From Emticicia sp. C21 (GTDB lineage: Bacteria; Bacteroidota; Bacteroidia; Cytophagales; Spirosomataceae), in NCBI RefSeq assembly GCF_003418935.1, contig NZ_QVMT01000003.1, positions 1 to 64,000 of the forward strand: a stretch of 64,000 nt of DNA. Direction: 5' to 3'. Below are positions 1-9,183 of this stretch, piece after piece (the stretch's first letter is position 1; each line of letters starts with the position of its first letter). The translations under genes and the position numbers were made by a program. The notes below the pieces were generated by a model. The model saw nothing but the letters and a program-made list of their open reading frames with translations. It did no database searches and was not told where the DNA came from.

Positions 1-82
1 CTACTTCCTTAACGACTTGAAGCTTAAAGCTTAGCGTATAATCTTTTTGTGTACGCTTCACATAGTTGTTTTGATTTCCCAT
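1..82 (-). CDS. IS3-family transposase OrfA, N-terminal 27 residues (partial)
   Basis: Reading leftward from ATG at 82 gives MGNQNNYVKRTQKDYTLSFK and then LQVVKEV before the window ends. The basic start followed by YTLSFKLQVVKEV is the characteristic N-terminus of Bacteroidota IS3 OrfA proteins, which begin with a helix-turn-helix that binds the element ends. The rest of orfA and all of orfB would lie outside the window, so activity cannot be judged. The reading frame is open over the whole visible stretch. Confidence 0.75.
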   Translation of the reverse strand, partial: MGNQNNYVKRTQKDYTLSFKLQVVKEV

Positions 83-123
83 CTTCGATACTTTTTAATG
101 TATCGCTATTTCAGGACGTGACA
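1..123 (-). mobile_element. IS3-family insertion sequence, terminal part, runs off the left edge
   Basis: The first ~123 bases are unrelated to the DUF1800 gene that begins abruptly after them. On the minus strand they hold the start of an IS3-type transposase OrfA (82 to 1), preceded by about 40 bases of terminal non-coding sequence. The element end reads TGTCACGTCCTGAAATAGCG inward from about position 123, a plausible terminal inverted repeat. The exact end is uncertain by a few bases because the A and TGG at the junction also occur in the target gene. The other end and any target-site duplication lie outside the window. Confidence 0.75.
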
Positions 124-1255
124 TGGTACAGAAAAGAAGGATGGCGCTGGGAAATCTATCCCCACTTATAACAATAATGATATTGCTAATCTGGCGAAAG
201 TATTCACCGGATTATCGTGGGGTGATAGCAAATATTTAGGGGATGTAAATAAAGACTACTGGAGTTATACAAAAAAGCTTAAATTCTATGCAATTGACTC
301 AAGTGATGCCTATCTTAGACCTTGGGTTCATCCTAGTAATTGGGTTATTGTAAATGGTCATGAAGTTGGGCCTAAAACTTTCTTAGGAAATACCATTCCA
401 ACCCGCTCTGTTCAACAAGGAGAGTTAGATATTAAAGATGCATTGGATATTTTATTTAATCACCCGAATGTAGGCCCTTTTATAGGACGCCGCCTTATTC
501 AACGATTGGTTACATCGAATCCTAGTCCTGCTTATATACAACGTGTAGCATCCATCTTTAATAATAATGGCAGTGGGACCAGGGGAGACCTAAAGGCAGT
601 TGTCAGGGCAGTTTTGCTAGACCCTGAAGCTAGAGACTGCTGTAACAATGGCGATACGCAGTTTGCCGGTATATTTAAAGAGCCATTTATCAGATATACG
701 AATTTAGTCAAAGGTCTTAATTTAACCGCCACAGGTGGTGTGTTCCGTAACGTTATGAGAAGGGCTTATGACAAAACTGGACAAATTCCTATGTATTCAC
801 CTAGTGTGTTTAACTTCTTTGCGCCTGATTACACACCAGATGGTGCACTAAAAGGTACGGGCAAATATGGACCTGAATTTCAGACTTTAAATTCTCAGAC
901 CTTAACAGGCTATCTGAATGCATTAAATAGCTGGATTATTGTAGATGATGTGGTTGAATACACTACCTATTTTAGTGGCGAGAAGTATAAGCCATTGCAA
1001 GAGCCTGGGTTTATTTTAACTGCTGACTATCCGTTGACAAGAAATGACAGGTTGCCACAGTTATTAGATAAATATAATCTGATTCTGGCTCATGGCAGGC
1101 TTTCTCAAAAAACGCTTGACATTATCAAAGGGGCTTTATTAGAGATGCCTATTAGTGTAACCAATGGAGTTCCTAATGCTGATGACGCTTCAAGAAGAGT
1201 TCGTATTGCAATTTTCTTAATTATGGCATCTCCAGATTATCTTATTAATAAGTAA
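122..1255 (+). pseudogene. DUF1800 protein, 5'-truncated by the IS element
   Basis: This is the C-terminal ~377 codons of a DUF1800 gene. Homology to the intact copy at 5715-7649 starts exactly at the IS junction (codons H-G-T-E-K-K against D-G-T-E-K-K, about residue 268 of the intact protein). An in-frame TGA (119-121) from the IS lies directly upstream, so no full product can be made. The first in-frame ATG is at 443. The remaining frame is undamaged up to TAA at 1253-1255, which suggests the insertion is recent. The two genes downstream keep the cassette spacing but have presumably lost their native promoter unless the IS supplies one. Confidence 0.85.
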
Positions 1256-1262
1256 CAATAAA

Positions 1263-2777
1263 ATGAATAGACGTGATTTCATAAAACAGTCTGGTTGTGC
1301 GGCTATGGGAACGACAACTTTACTGAGCACACTAACCAGCTTAGGAGCAGTAAATGGAGCTATAGGACATAAAAAATATCCTTCAAAAGAGGCTGCTGCT
1401 GAAGATTATAAAGCATTAGTATGTGTGTTATTCTCAGGTGGGCTTGATTCTTATAATGTGTTGGTTCCTAGGGGAACAACTTCAGGTGATAATGGCTACA
1501 CTGAGTATGCAAATACAAGAGGAGATCTTGCTATAACTAACGCATCGCTTTTACCGCTTAATAATCCTCAATGCACAGGCTTCAGAAATTTGCCTTGCAA
1601 TTATGGGTCTTTTGGGATTCACCCTTTGATGCCTAGCATGAGAGACTTGTTTAATACAGGTAAACTGGCATTTATGGGTAACGTGGGTACTTTAGTAGAG
1701 CCTATTAAGAATTTATCAGAGTTTCAGAGTGGTTTAAAAAAGATTCCGGATGGTATCTATTCTCATTCTGATCAAATCATGCAGTGGCAAACGTCAGTTC
1801 CACAAAGTAGACGTGCGTTGGGAGTTGGTGGAAGAATTGCCGATCTATTGAATGCTGGTAATTCGAATGCACAGATTTCGATGAATATCTCTTTAGGAGG
1901 TAAAAATATCTTTCAAACCGGAGAGAGTATTACTGAATACTCTATAGGTAATAATGTAAACCCTAATACTGTAGGGCTGGAGACTCTGCCTGCGTGGTGG
2001 AGTAGTTCAGGTTTGATGACTGATTTGAGAAATGCAGCAATTGATAGTTTAGTTGGGCAGACTTATGCTAATTTACTTCAACAAACCTATGCGGGTTCAG
2101 CTAAAAGCGCTATTGCTGCCTATGGTTTCTTTAAAGAGGCTATAAAAAAAGTACCAACTATGGCTACCCAGTTTCCGGCTACAAGTTTAGGAGCAGACTT
2201 GGCAGCGGTGGCAAAAGTAATAAGTGTAAGAAGTTATCTTGGTGCTAAAAGACAGATTTTCTTTGTAAATTACGGTGGTTGGGATATGCATGATAACCTT
2301 GCAGGAGGGTTAAACCAACGTTTGCCAGTAGTAAATGATGCCCTGAAAGCTTTTTATGAATCTACCGTAGAATTGGGTTTGGCAGATAAAATAACAACGT
2401 TTACAATTTCAGATTTTGGTCGTACAGTTACCTCTAACGGCTTAGGTTCTGACCACGGCTGGGGTGGAAACTCTATGGTTATAGGTGGAAGTGTGAAAGG
2501 GGGTAAAATTTATGGTTCTTTTCCTAGAATGAATCTTACAGACAATACGCAGACTATTTCTTTTAGAGGGAACTTTATTCCGGCTGTTTCTACAGATGAA
2601 TTATATGCAGAAATGGCCCTATGGTATGGTGTAAGTCCTGCTGATTTATGTTATGTTTTGCCTAATCTCAGTAATTTTTACAATTATACGCCAGGTAATT
2701 ACCCGATAGGATTCATGAATTTTAATGGTACTACTATTTCAACCGATAATAAACCTCAATCATGCTTAACATATTGA
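1263..2777 (+). CDS. DUF1501 family protein, Tat-exported (cassette copy 1)
   Basis: 504 residues. The N-terminus MNRRDF is a twin-arginine motif followed by a hydrophobic stretch (TTTLLSTLTSLGAV), so export by Tat is predicted. DUF1501 proteins are distant relatives of the alkaline phosphatase/sulfatase fold and nearly always sit directly after a DUF1800 gene; the biochemical role of the pair is unknown. Fits the family in length and in blocks such as SHSDQIMQWQ and the GWDMHD segment near the middle of the second half. It starts 7 bases after the truncated DUF1800 gene. It is highly similar to 7657-9168 along its whole length, clearly a paralogue. Confidence 0.85.
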   Translation: MNRRDFIKQSGCAAMGTTTLLSTLTSLGAVNGAIGHKKYPSKEAAAEDYKALVCVLFSGGLDSYNVLVPRGTTSGDNGYTEYANTRGDLAITNASLLPLNNPQCTGFRNLPCNYGSFGIHPLMPSMRDLFNTGKLAFMGNVGTLVEPIKNLSEFQSGLKKIPDGIYSHSDQIMQWQTSVPQSRRALGVGGRIADLLNAGNSNAQISMNISLGGKNIFQTGESITEYSIGNNVNPNTVGLETLPAWWSSSGLMTDLRNAAIDSLVGQTYANLLQQTYAGSAKSAIAAYGFFKEAIKKVPTMATQFPATSLGADLAAVAKVISVRSYLGAKRQIFFVNYGGWDMHDNLAGGLNQRLPVVNDALKAFYESTVELGLADKITTFTISDFGRTVTSNGLGSDHGWGGNSMVIGGSVKGGKIYGSFPRMNLTDNTQTISFRGNFIPAVSTDELYAEMALWYGVSPADLCYVLPNLSNFYNYTPGNYPIGFMNFNGTTISTDNKPQSCLTY

Positions 2778-2790
2778 GATTATATAGTAC

Positions 2791-5178
2791 ATGAAAAAAA
2801 TCTATAAAATATTTTTATTATTTCTACTTATCCCATTAGTGGATATTAAAGCCCAGAGTTGTATCGGTCCGGCAGGGCAGGTTAAATGGGGATATTGGGG
2901 AAATTTCCCTATGTTTCCAGATGTAACTGATGTCTGGGCCTTAGAAAATTTTCCGAGCAGACCCGACGGTTCTCAGATAATCAACTCTTTAAGAGCACCT
3001 ATTAATTATAGTGATTTTTATGCTGGTATGATTCGAGGCTTTATTAAAGTACCTCAAACAGATAACTACATTTTTAACCTGACTGCTGACGATAAGGCTG
3101 TTTTTTATTTAAGCACCAATCAGTTGCCAGCAAATAAGGTAAAAAGAGCAGAAGTCGTAGTTTCTACTACCTTAGATCAGCATGATAAAGATCCTGCTCA
3201 GAATTCTGTAAGTATACAATTGGTGGGAGGACAGTATTATTATTTTGAAATGTATAATTTCGATTGGACAGGTAATGATCATTTGACTTTATCATGGAAA
3301 AAAGCTTCTACTCCTGCTGCTCCCTGGGCTATAGTAGATTTTAATAATATTTATGAATATGCCTGCGGACAAGTATGCCCTGAAAGAGGAACACCTTGTA
3401 ATGATGGTAATTCTGCAACTACCAACGATCAGCAGGATGGATTCTGTAATTGTTTAGGCACTCCTGCTAAAGCTAATACCTGTATAGGTGAAAAGGGACT
3501 TACTGAAGCGTATTATTATGATAATATCGTGGGTAATTATGTAGTAAACGATTTGATTAATGCCCCAAAATTTCCATTATCACCAGATAGAAAAGAAAAA
3601 CTTTTGGGAGCTTATGGCCCTTTATCGGCTACCCCAACTTATTCTGCTGATAATTATGGAACCCTCGTACAAGGTTATTTAACAGTACCAGTCTCGGGTA
3701 ATTATGAGTTTAATATAACTGGTGATGGGAATGTGCTATTTTACTTAAGTAGCAATGATAATATCGCGAATAAGACGGCTCATCAGGCAAATGTTTACCA
3801 GGTAGATGAAACCGACCATACTAATAGTGTTTCTCAAACAATAGCACCATTTTTTATGGAGAAAAATAAGTACTATTATTTTGAGTTCAGGCATAAAGAA
3901 AATACCTGGAGAGATCACTTTAATTTGTTCTGGAAAACGCCTTTCCATGAAGATAAAGAGTGGAAAAGAGTACCTGCTTTTTATTTATATGATTATAAAT
4001 GTGATGTGCAATGTATTCCTGCGGGGACTGCTTGTAATGATGGGGATCCTTTTACTAATGATGATAAGATAGTTAATTGCGAGTGTGTAGGGACACCTTG
4101 CTCAGGGGCTAATTGCGATGATGAATCAGCAAGATATAAGGTTTATGATTCTTGTAGTCCGACAGATAACCTGACTACGCTTTCAGAAGCTGCGTGGGTT
4201 TCTTGTGGTACACTTAAACCAAATCCTAATCCGGCAAGGTCTGCTAACAAAAACTGGATTATGTACGATTTTAATAATAGTTATAAATTTCAGGATACCA
4301 GAGTTTGGAATTATAATGTAACCGGCGAAACCAATAAAGGCTTTAAAAGTGTCTATGTGGATTATTCGATAAATGGTACAACCTGGCAACAACTAGGGGG
4401 TACTTATTCCTGGCCACAAGCGCCCGGAAATGGTGATTATGCTGGCTTTATTGGGCCTAATTTTAATGATATCAGAGCTCGATATGTGCTTATTTCAGCT
4501 ATTAATAACTGGGGAGATGCCTCTTGTTCCGGATTTAGCAAAATAACTTTCAATGCGTCTTTGTGCGATACTGAGGGTACTACTTGCGATGATGGTGATC
4601 CGCTTACAATAAATGATAAATTTGATAATAGTTGTAACTGTAGAGGTGTGAATATTAATTGTGCCAGCGATACTATTAAATTAGACCGTTCTCCTTTGAG
4701 CGATGGCGATTATAAGGCTAAGAAAAGTATTGCAGCTGAAAGCCTTGTTCCTGCTACCAAGGATATTTCTTTTACAGCAGGTAATAGTATTGTGCTACTT
4801 CCGGGTTTTCAGGTAAATAATACTGCAGTATTTAAAGCTGATATTGCCAATTGTGTGCAACAAGCTTTTGCTAATAATACTGGTGAAAAATTAACTAATG
4901 CAACTGACGATAAATCAGTAACAGAGTTTTCGACTGATAGTACTGAAATCAATAAACTCAAAAAGATTATCTTCAGAATTAATAAGCCGGGTTATGTAAA
5001 ACTCAAACTGAAAGATAAGAGTGAAAATACAATAGTAACCATCATAGATAGTTACTATGAGAATCTTGGAACACAAATCAAATTGTTGCCAACTAATAGA
5101 CTTCCGAAAGGTATATACTGGATAGAATTAGACTATGCTGGTAAAGTACTGAAAGAGCAATTAGAAATAAAGGATTAG
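2791..5178 (+). CDS. Secreted PA14-domain, Cys-rich, discoidin-like protein with T9SS-like C-terminus (cassette copy 1)
   Basis: 795 residues with a signal peptide (to about residue 22, ending KAQS). Two PA14-like beta-sandwich units (about 30-195 and 235-410) each carry the G-x-I/L-x-V-P..NY.FN pattern. They are separated by Cys-rich linkers of the form CNDGN/DxxTxND..CxCxG, three in all. A discoidin-like (F5/8 type C-like) unit follows at about 475-605. The last ~75 residues (LPKGIYWIEL near the end) resemble a type IX secretion sorting domain, so a cell-surface or secreted product is inferred. PA14 and discoidin-like folds usually bind glycans. It starts 13 bases after the DUF1501 gene and is paralogous to 9184-11577. 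Ligand unknown. Confidence 0.75.
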   Translation: MKKIYKIFLLFLLIPLVDIKAQSCIGPAGQVKWGYWGNFPMFPDVTDVWALENFPSRPDGSQIINSLRAPINYSDFYAGMIRGFIKVPQTDNYIFNLTADDKAVFYLSTNQLPANKVKRAEVVVSTTLDQHDKDPAQNSVSIQLVGGQYYYFEMYNFDWTGNDHLTLSWKKASTPAAPWAIVDFNNIYEYACGQVCPERGTPCNDGNSATTNDQQDGFCNCLGTPAKANTCIGEKGLTEAYYYDNIVGNYVVNDLINAPKFPLSPDRKEKLLGAYGPLSATPTYSADNYGTLVQGYLTVPVSGNYEFNITGDGNVLFYLSSNDNIANKTAHQANVYQVDETDHTNSVSQTIAPFFMEKNKYYYFEFRHKENTWRDHFNLFWKTPFHEDKEWKRVPAFYLYDYKCDVQCIPAGTACNDGDPFTNDDKIVNCECVGTPCSGANCDDESARYKVYDSCSPTDNLTTLSEAAWVSCGTLKPNPNPARSANKNWIMYDFNNSYKFQDTRVWNYNVTGETNKGFKSVYVDYSINGTTWQQLGGTYSWPQAPGNGDYAGFIGPNFNDIRARYVLISAINNWGDASCSGFSKITFNASLCDTEGTTCDDGDPLTINDKFDNSCNCRGVNINCASDTIKLDRSPLSDGDYKAKKSIAAESLVPATKDISFTAGNSIVLLPGFQVNNTAVFKADIANCVQQAFANNTGEKLTNATDDKSVTEFSTDSTEINKLKKIIFRINKPGYVKLKLKDKSENTIVTIIDSYYENLGTQIKLLPTNRLPKGIYWIELDYAGKVLKEQLEIKD

Positions 5179-5714
5179 AAAGGGAACCTGCTGATGAAAT
5201 TTATGAATTATTTAACACATAAATTTTTACCAGGAGGTCTTTTTATGTTCATAATGATAGTAAAACTAGGCTTATTTCTATAGGAACTGATTAATAAAGA
5301 GTTTTCATCCTGATATTTGCTTTATTATCTTTGCCTATAGAAGCATCATACAGTATTATTAAATACCATATTTTGAAATTTTAATCTTAACTTAATAATG
5401 TTTTTTTTATATTTGTATATATAACCAAAAATACTACCTAGTCCTACTTACAAATTGTCCCAAATTTGTATAATTATATATTATAACAAATAACTTTTAA
5501 ATTTTTTAAAAGTCTATATAACTACTATTTTCTAAATAAATACGACATCTAACTTTATAAAAATCACCAAAAGTAAAAAATAATATAAATGGGATTACTA
5601 TGTCCTTTTTATATACTATGAATAATTTTTTGTGGGTTGATTTTTGCTGCTACTGTATAAATCATACTATTATTATAGGTTTGAATTATTTACTTAAATT
5701 TCTATTCATTTGAG
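5179..5714 (+). promoter_or_regulatory. AT-rich intergenic region between cassettes with a candidate promoter
   Basis: 536 bases without a credible gene. TATCTTTG at 5326-5333 matches the Bacteroidota -7 consensus TAnnTTTG exactly, but no TTG at a proper -33 distance is evident, and the site is ~380 bases from the DUF1800 start at 5715. Extremely AT-rich blocks lie at 5390-5640. The equivalent region of cassette 1 is missing because of the IS, so the two cannot be compared. Confidence 0.35.
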
Positions 5715-7649
5715 ATGAGCTTTCCTTTGTTGGTGTTCCAAGGGCTTTTTAGAATCCGTCGGGTAATAACTTTTACTTTATTGATTGGCTTTACAGGCAT
5801 AAGTATGCTTACTAATGCTCAGCAAAAAATCATATTTGGTAAAGGTAATACTACTAATGTATTGGTTTCCTCCTCTTCTTCTAGTGCAAGTAATCAGACC
5901 GCTCCCAAAACGCTTATGAGTTCAGGTTACCTGCCCAATAAGAATGCAGCTGCCAGACTACTTTCTCAGGCTACTTTAGGAACTACGTATGGCGAAATTG
6001 AAAATGTAGCCACCATTGGTATCGAAAAATGGGTTGAGCAGCAATTGGCTATGCCTAATTCATTTAAGATTACAAATTATCTACAAAATCTTCATCAGTC
6101 TATAGTAGATTCAGTGAAACGGACTGATCCAACAAGAACATTATCAAATGTATTTTTAAGTGATTGGCATTTTGATATTTCATGGTTTCAGGGTAGTATG
6201 ACGGCTGCTGATATTTTGCGTTGGAGAGTCGCTTTAGGGCTTAGCGAGATATTCGTTACCTCTCGTGTTTCTGCATTTGCTGATAATCCATATGCGTTGG
6301 CCAGTTACTATGATGTATTATTAGATAATTCATTTACCAATTATCGTACGCTGATTGAGAAAATCACTTACCATCCTTCGATGGCTGTTTACCTTACCTT
6401 TATGAATAATCATGCAACCGATTTTAATAATGGTAAGCAGACTTACCCTGATGAAAACTATGCACGTGAGGTAATGCAGCTATTTTCAATAGGGCTGTTT
6501 CAACTAAACATAGATGGTACCGAAAAGAAAGATGCGAATGGAAAGTCGATTCCGACTTATAATAATAATGATATAGCTAATCTGGCAAAAGTTTTTACAG
6601 GTTTATCATGGGGTGATAGTAAATATATCGGCGATAGAAGCAAAGACTACTGGAGCTATACAAAGAAGCTTAAATTTTATGCCATTGATTCAAGTGATGT
6701 GTATATAAGATGGTGGGTGACTAATCCAAATAATTGGAGAATTGTAAATGCTCATGAAGTGGGTGTTAAAACCTTTTTAGGTAAAACTATTCCTGCCCGG
6801 TCTGTAGAGCAAGGCGAATTGGATATTAAGGATGCCTTGGACATTATATTTAATCATCCGAATGTAGGCCCCTTTATGGCAAGACGTTTAATCCAACGCC
6901 TGGTTACTTCCAATCCGAGTCCGGCTTTTATTCAGCGTGTAGCTACTGTTTTTAATAATAATGGGAGCGGTGTAAGAGGGGATTTGAAAGCAGTTATAAG
7001 AACTATTTTGACTGACCCCGAAGCGAGAGATTGCTGTAACAACGGAAATACTCAGTTTTCAGGAATGTTAAAGGAGCCATTCTTAAGATATATGAACTTG
7101 GTTAAGGGCTTAAACCTAACTTCTGCAACAAATGTATTTCGGAATTCAATGAGAAGAGCTTATGAGAAAACCGGACAAATACCTATGTATTCACCAAGTG
7201 TATTTAATTTTTTCTCTCCTGATTATACACCGGATGGTGCTCTAAAAGGTACAGGTAAGTATGGCCCTGAATTTCAGACATTAAACTCTCAGACGCTTAC
7301 TGGTTATATGAATGCCCTTAATACCTGGCTTATCAATGACGATCCTATGGAATATTATGGCTATTTCGGAGGTGAAACCTATAAGCCTGAACAAGAACCT
7401 AAATTTAATCTGACGGCAGACTACGCCTTAGTAAGAAATGACAGACTTACACAGCTTTTAGATAAGTACAACCTTATTTTAGCACATGGAAGATTATCAA
7501 AGAAGAACCTCGATTTTATAAAAAAAGCTATATCGGGTATACCTCTTAGTATAACTAATGGCGTACCTGACAGCGATGATGCTTTCAGAAGAGTGCGTAT
7601 TGCTATCTATCTGATCATGTCTTGCCCTGACTACCTCATCAATAATTAA
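5715..7649 (+). CDS. DUF1800 family protein, full length (cassette copy 2)
   Basis: 644 residues. A hydrophobic N-terminal segment (about 19-34) ending NAQQK looks like a signal peptide. The body has the DUF1800 features: an early AARLLSQATLG block, REVMQLFSIGL in the middle, HPNVGPFMARRLIQRLV, and FNFFSPDYTP. DUF1800 proteins are large exported helical proteins of unknown function, co-occurring with DUF1501. The gene is 7 bases upstream of its DUF1501 partner, so the two are surely co-transcribed. It gives the complete sequence of what the IS removed from the copy at 122-1255. Confidence 0.85.
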   Translation: MSFPLLVFQGLFRIRRVITFTLLIGFTGISMLTNAQQKIIFGKGNTTNVLVSSSSSSASNQTAPKTLMSSGYLPNKNAAARLLSQATLGTTYGEIENVATIGIEKWVEQQLAMPNSFKITNYLQNLHQSIVDSVKRTDPTRTLSNVFLSDWHFDISWFQGSMTAADILRWRVALGLSEIFVTSRVSAFADNPYALASYYDVLLDNSFTNYRTLIEKITYHPSMAVYLTFMNNHATDFNNGKQTYPDENYAREVMQLFSIGLFQLNIDGTEKKDANGKSIPTYNNNDIANLAKVFTGLSWGDSKYIGDRSKDYWSYTKKLKFYAIDSSDVYIRWWVTNPNNWRIVNAHEVGVKTFLGKTIPARSVEQGELDIKDALDIIFNHPNVGPFMARRLIQRLVTSNPSPAFIQRVATVFNNNGSGVRGDLKAVIRTILTDPEARDCCNNGNTQFSGMLKEPFLRYMNLVKGLNLTSATNVFRNSMRRAYEKTGQIPMYSPSVFNFFSPDYTPDGALKGTGKYGPEFQTLNSQTLTGYMNALNTWLINDDPMEYYGYFGGETYKPEQEPKFNLTADYALVRNDRLTQLLDKYNLILAHGRLSKKNLDFIKKAISGIPLSITNGVPDSDDAFRRVRIAIYLIMSCPDYLINN

Positions 7650-7656
7650 CATAGAA

Positions 7657-9168
7657 ATGAATAGACGTGATTTCTTAAAACATTCAGGTTGTGCTGCTAT
7701 GGGAACCACAACCTTACTGAGTACACTGACAAGTCTGGGTGCTGTAAATGGAGCGATGAGCCATAAAAAATTTTCTTCAAAAGAAGCAGTTGTTGCAGAG
7801 GATTATAAAGCACTGGTTTGTGTACTATTGGCAGGGGGTATTGATTCTTACAATGTATTAATCCCTAATGGAACAGCTGACAACGGATATAGTGAATATG
7901 CGGCAACGAGATCAGACCTTTCAATAGCACAAGCTTCACTTTTATCATTGAATAATCCTCAATGTACAGGTTTCAGAAATATACCATGTAATTACGGTTC
8001 TTTCGGAATCCACCCGGCTATGACCGGAATGCGGGATTTATTCAATTCAGGAAAACTGGCATTTATGGCCAACATCGGTACTTTGGTAGAGCCCATTATG
8101 AATGCCTCTGAATTTAATAATGGATTGAAAAAAATTCCGGATGGCATTTATTCTCATTCAGACCAGATTATGCAATGGCAAACTTCTGTTCCACAAAGCC
8201 GCAGTGCCCTAGGTGTTGGAGGTAGAATAGCTGATTTATTGAATGCCGGCAATGTTAATAACCAGATTTCGATGAATATTTCTTTAGCAGGAAAAAATAT
8301 TTTTCAGACCGGTGAAAACATTGCTGAATATTCTATTAGTAATAATGTAAATCCTAATAATGTAGGACTGGATGTTCTGCCTACTTGGTGGAGTGACTCA
8401 GGCTTGATGAATGACCTGAGAAATACATCAGTTGATAGTATGGTTGGGCAAACTTATACCAACTCACTTAAGGAAACCTATTCAGGTACAGCTAAGGGCG
8501 CTATTGCCTCTTTCGATATATTTAAAGAAGCATTGAAACGGGTGCCAAGCCTGGCTACGCAATTCCCTAATACAAGCTTAGGAAATGATTTGGCGGCAAT
8601 TGCCAAGGTAATAAGTGTAAGAGGTAACCTTGGAGCAAAAAGACAGATCTTTTTTGTGACCTACGGGGGTTGGGATATGCACGATGGCCTTGCTACAGGG
8701 CTAAACCAACGTTTGCCAGTAGTAAGTGGAGCTTTGAAAGCATTTTACGATGCTACAGTTGAATTAGGCATAGCCGACAAGGTAACAACTTTTACTATTT
8801 CAGATTTTGCACGTACCATAACTTCTAACGGACTAGGTTCAGATCATGCCTGGGGTGGAAACTCAATGGTAATAGGCGGGAGCGTAAAAGGTGGAAAGAT
8901 TTATGGAGCTTTCCCGAGAATGGATTTAAATAATAGTCCGCAAAACATTTCATTCAGAGGCAACTTTATTCCGGCTGTATCTACTGACGAATTATACGCA
9001 GAAATGGCACTCTGGTATGGTGTCAGCCCTACTGATTTATGTTATGTGTTACCAAATCTGGGGAATTTTTATAGCTACACGCCTGGCAATTATCCAATAG
9101 GATTTATGAATTTTAATGGTACCTCAATTTCGACTGACGATAAGCCGCAGTCATGCTTAACTTACTAA
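7657..9168 (+). CDS. DUF1501 family protein, Tat-exported (cassette copy 2)
   Basis: 503 residues with the same twin-arginine start (MNRRDFLKHSGCAAMG) and hydrophobic stretch as its paralogue at 1263-2777. The two align almost without gaps; copy 2 lacks a few residues near position 70 and has one extra near 45. Neighbours are DUF1800 (7-base gap) and the PA14 protein (15-base gap). Predicted periplasmic or outer-surface protein of unknown activity. The DUF1501 family is remotely related to sulfatases, but I cannot identify a complete set of metal ligands by eye. Confidence 0.85.
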   Translation: MNRRDFLKHSGCAAMGTTTLLSTLTSLGAVNGAMSHKKFSSKEAVVAEDYKALVCVLLAGGIDSYNVLIPNGTADNGYSEYAATRSDLSIAQASLLSLNNPQCTGFRNIPCNYGSFGIHPAMTGMRDLFNSGKLAFMANIGTLVEPIMNASEFNNGLKKIPDGIYSHSDQIMQWQTSVPQSRSALGVGGRIADLLNAGNVNNQISMNISLAGKNIFQTGENIAEYSISNNVNPNNVGLDVLPTWWSDSGLMNDLRNTSVDSMVGQTYTNSLKETYSGTAKGAIASFDIFKEALKRVPSLATQFPNTSLGNDLAAIAKVISVRGNLGAKRQIFFVTYGGWDMHDGLATGLNQRLPVVSGALKAFYDATVELGIADKVTTFTISDFARTITSNGLGSDHAWGGNSMVIGGSVKGGKIYGAFPRMDLNNSPQNISFRGNFIPAVSTDELYAEMALWYGVSPTDLCYVLPNLGNFYSYTPGNYPIGFMNFNGTSISTDDKPQSCLTY

Positions 9169-9183
9169 GCTAAATAAGAGCAG

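Noticed and set aside
5193-5283. 28-codon ORF after the first PA14 gene, hydrophobic
   Set aside because: Too short, no similarity to the signal peptide of the following DUF1800 gene, no start signals.
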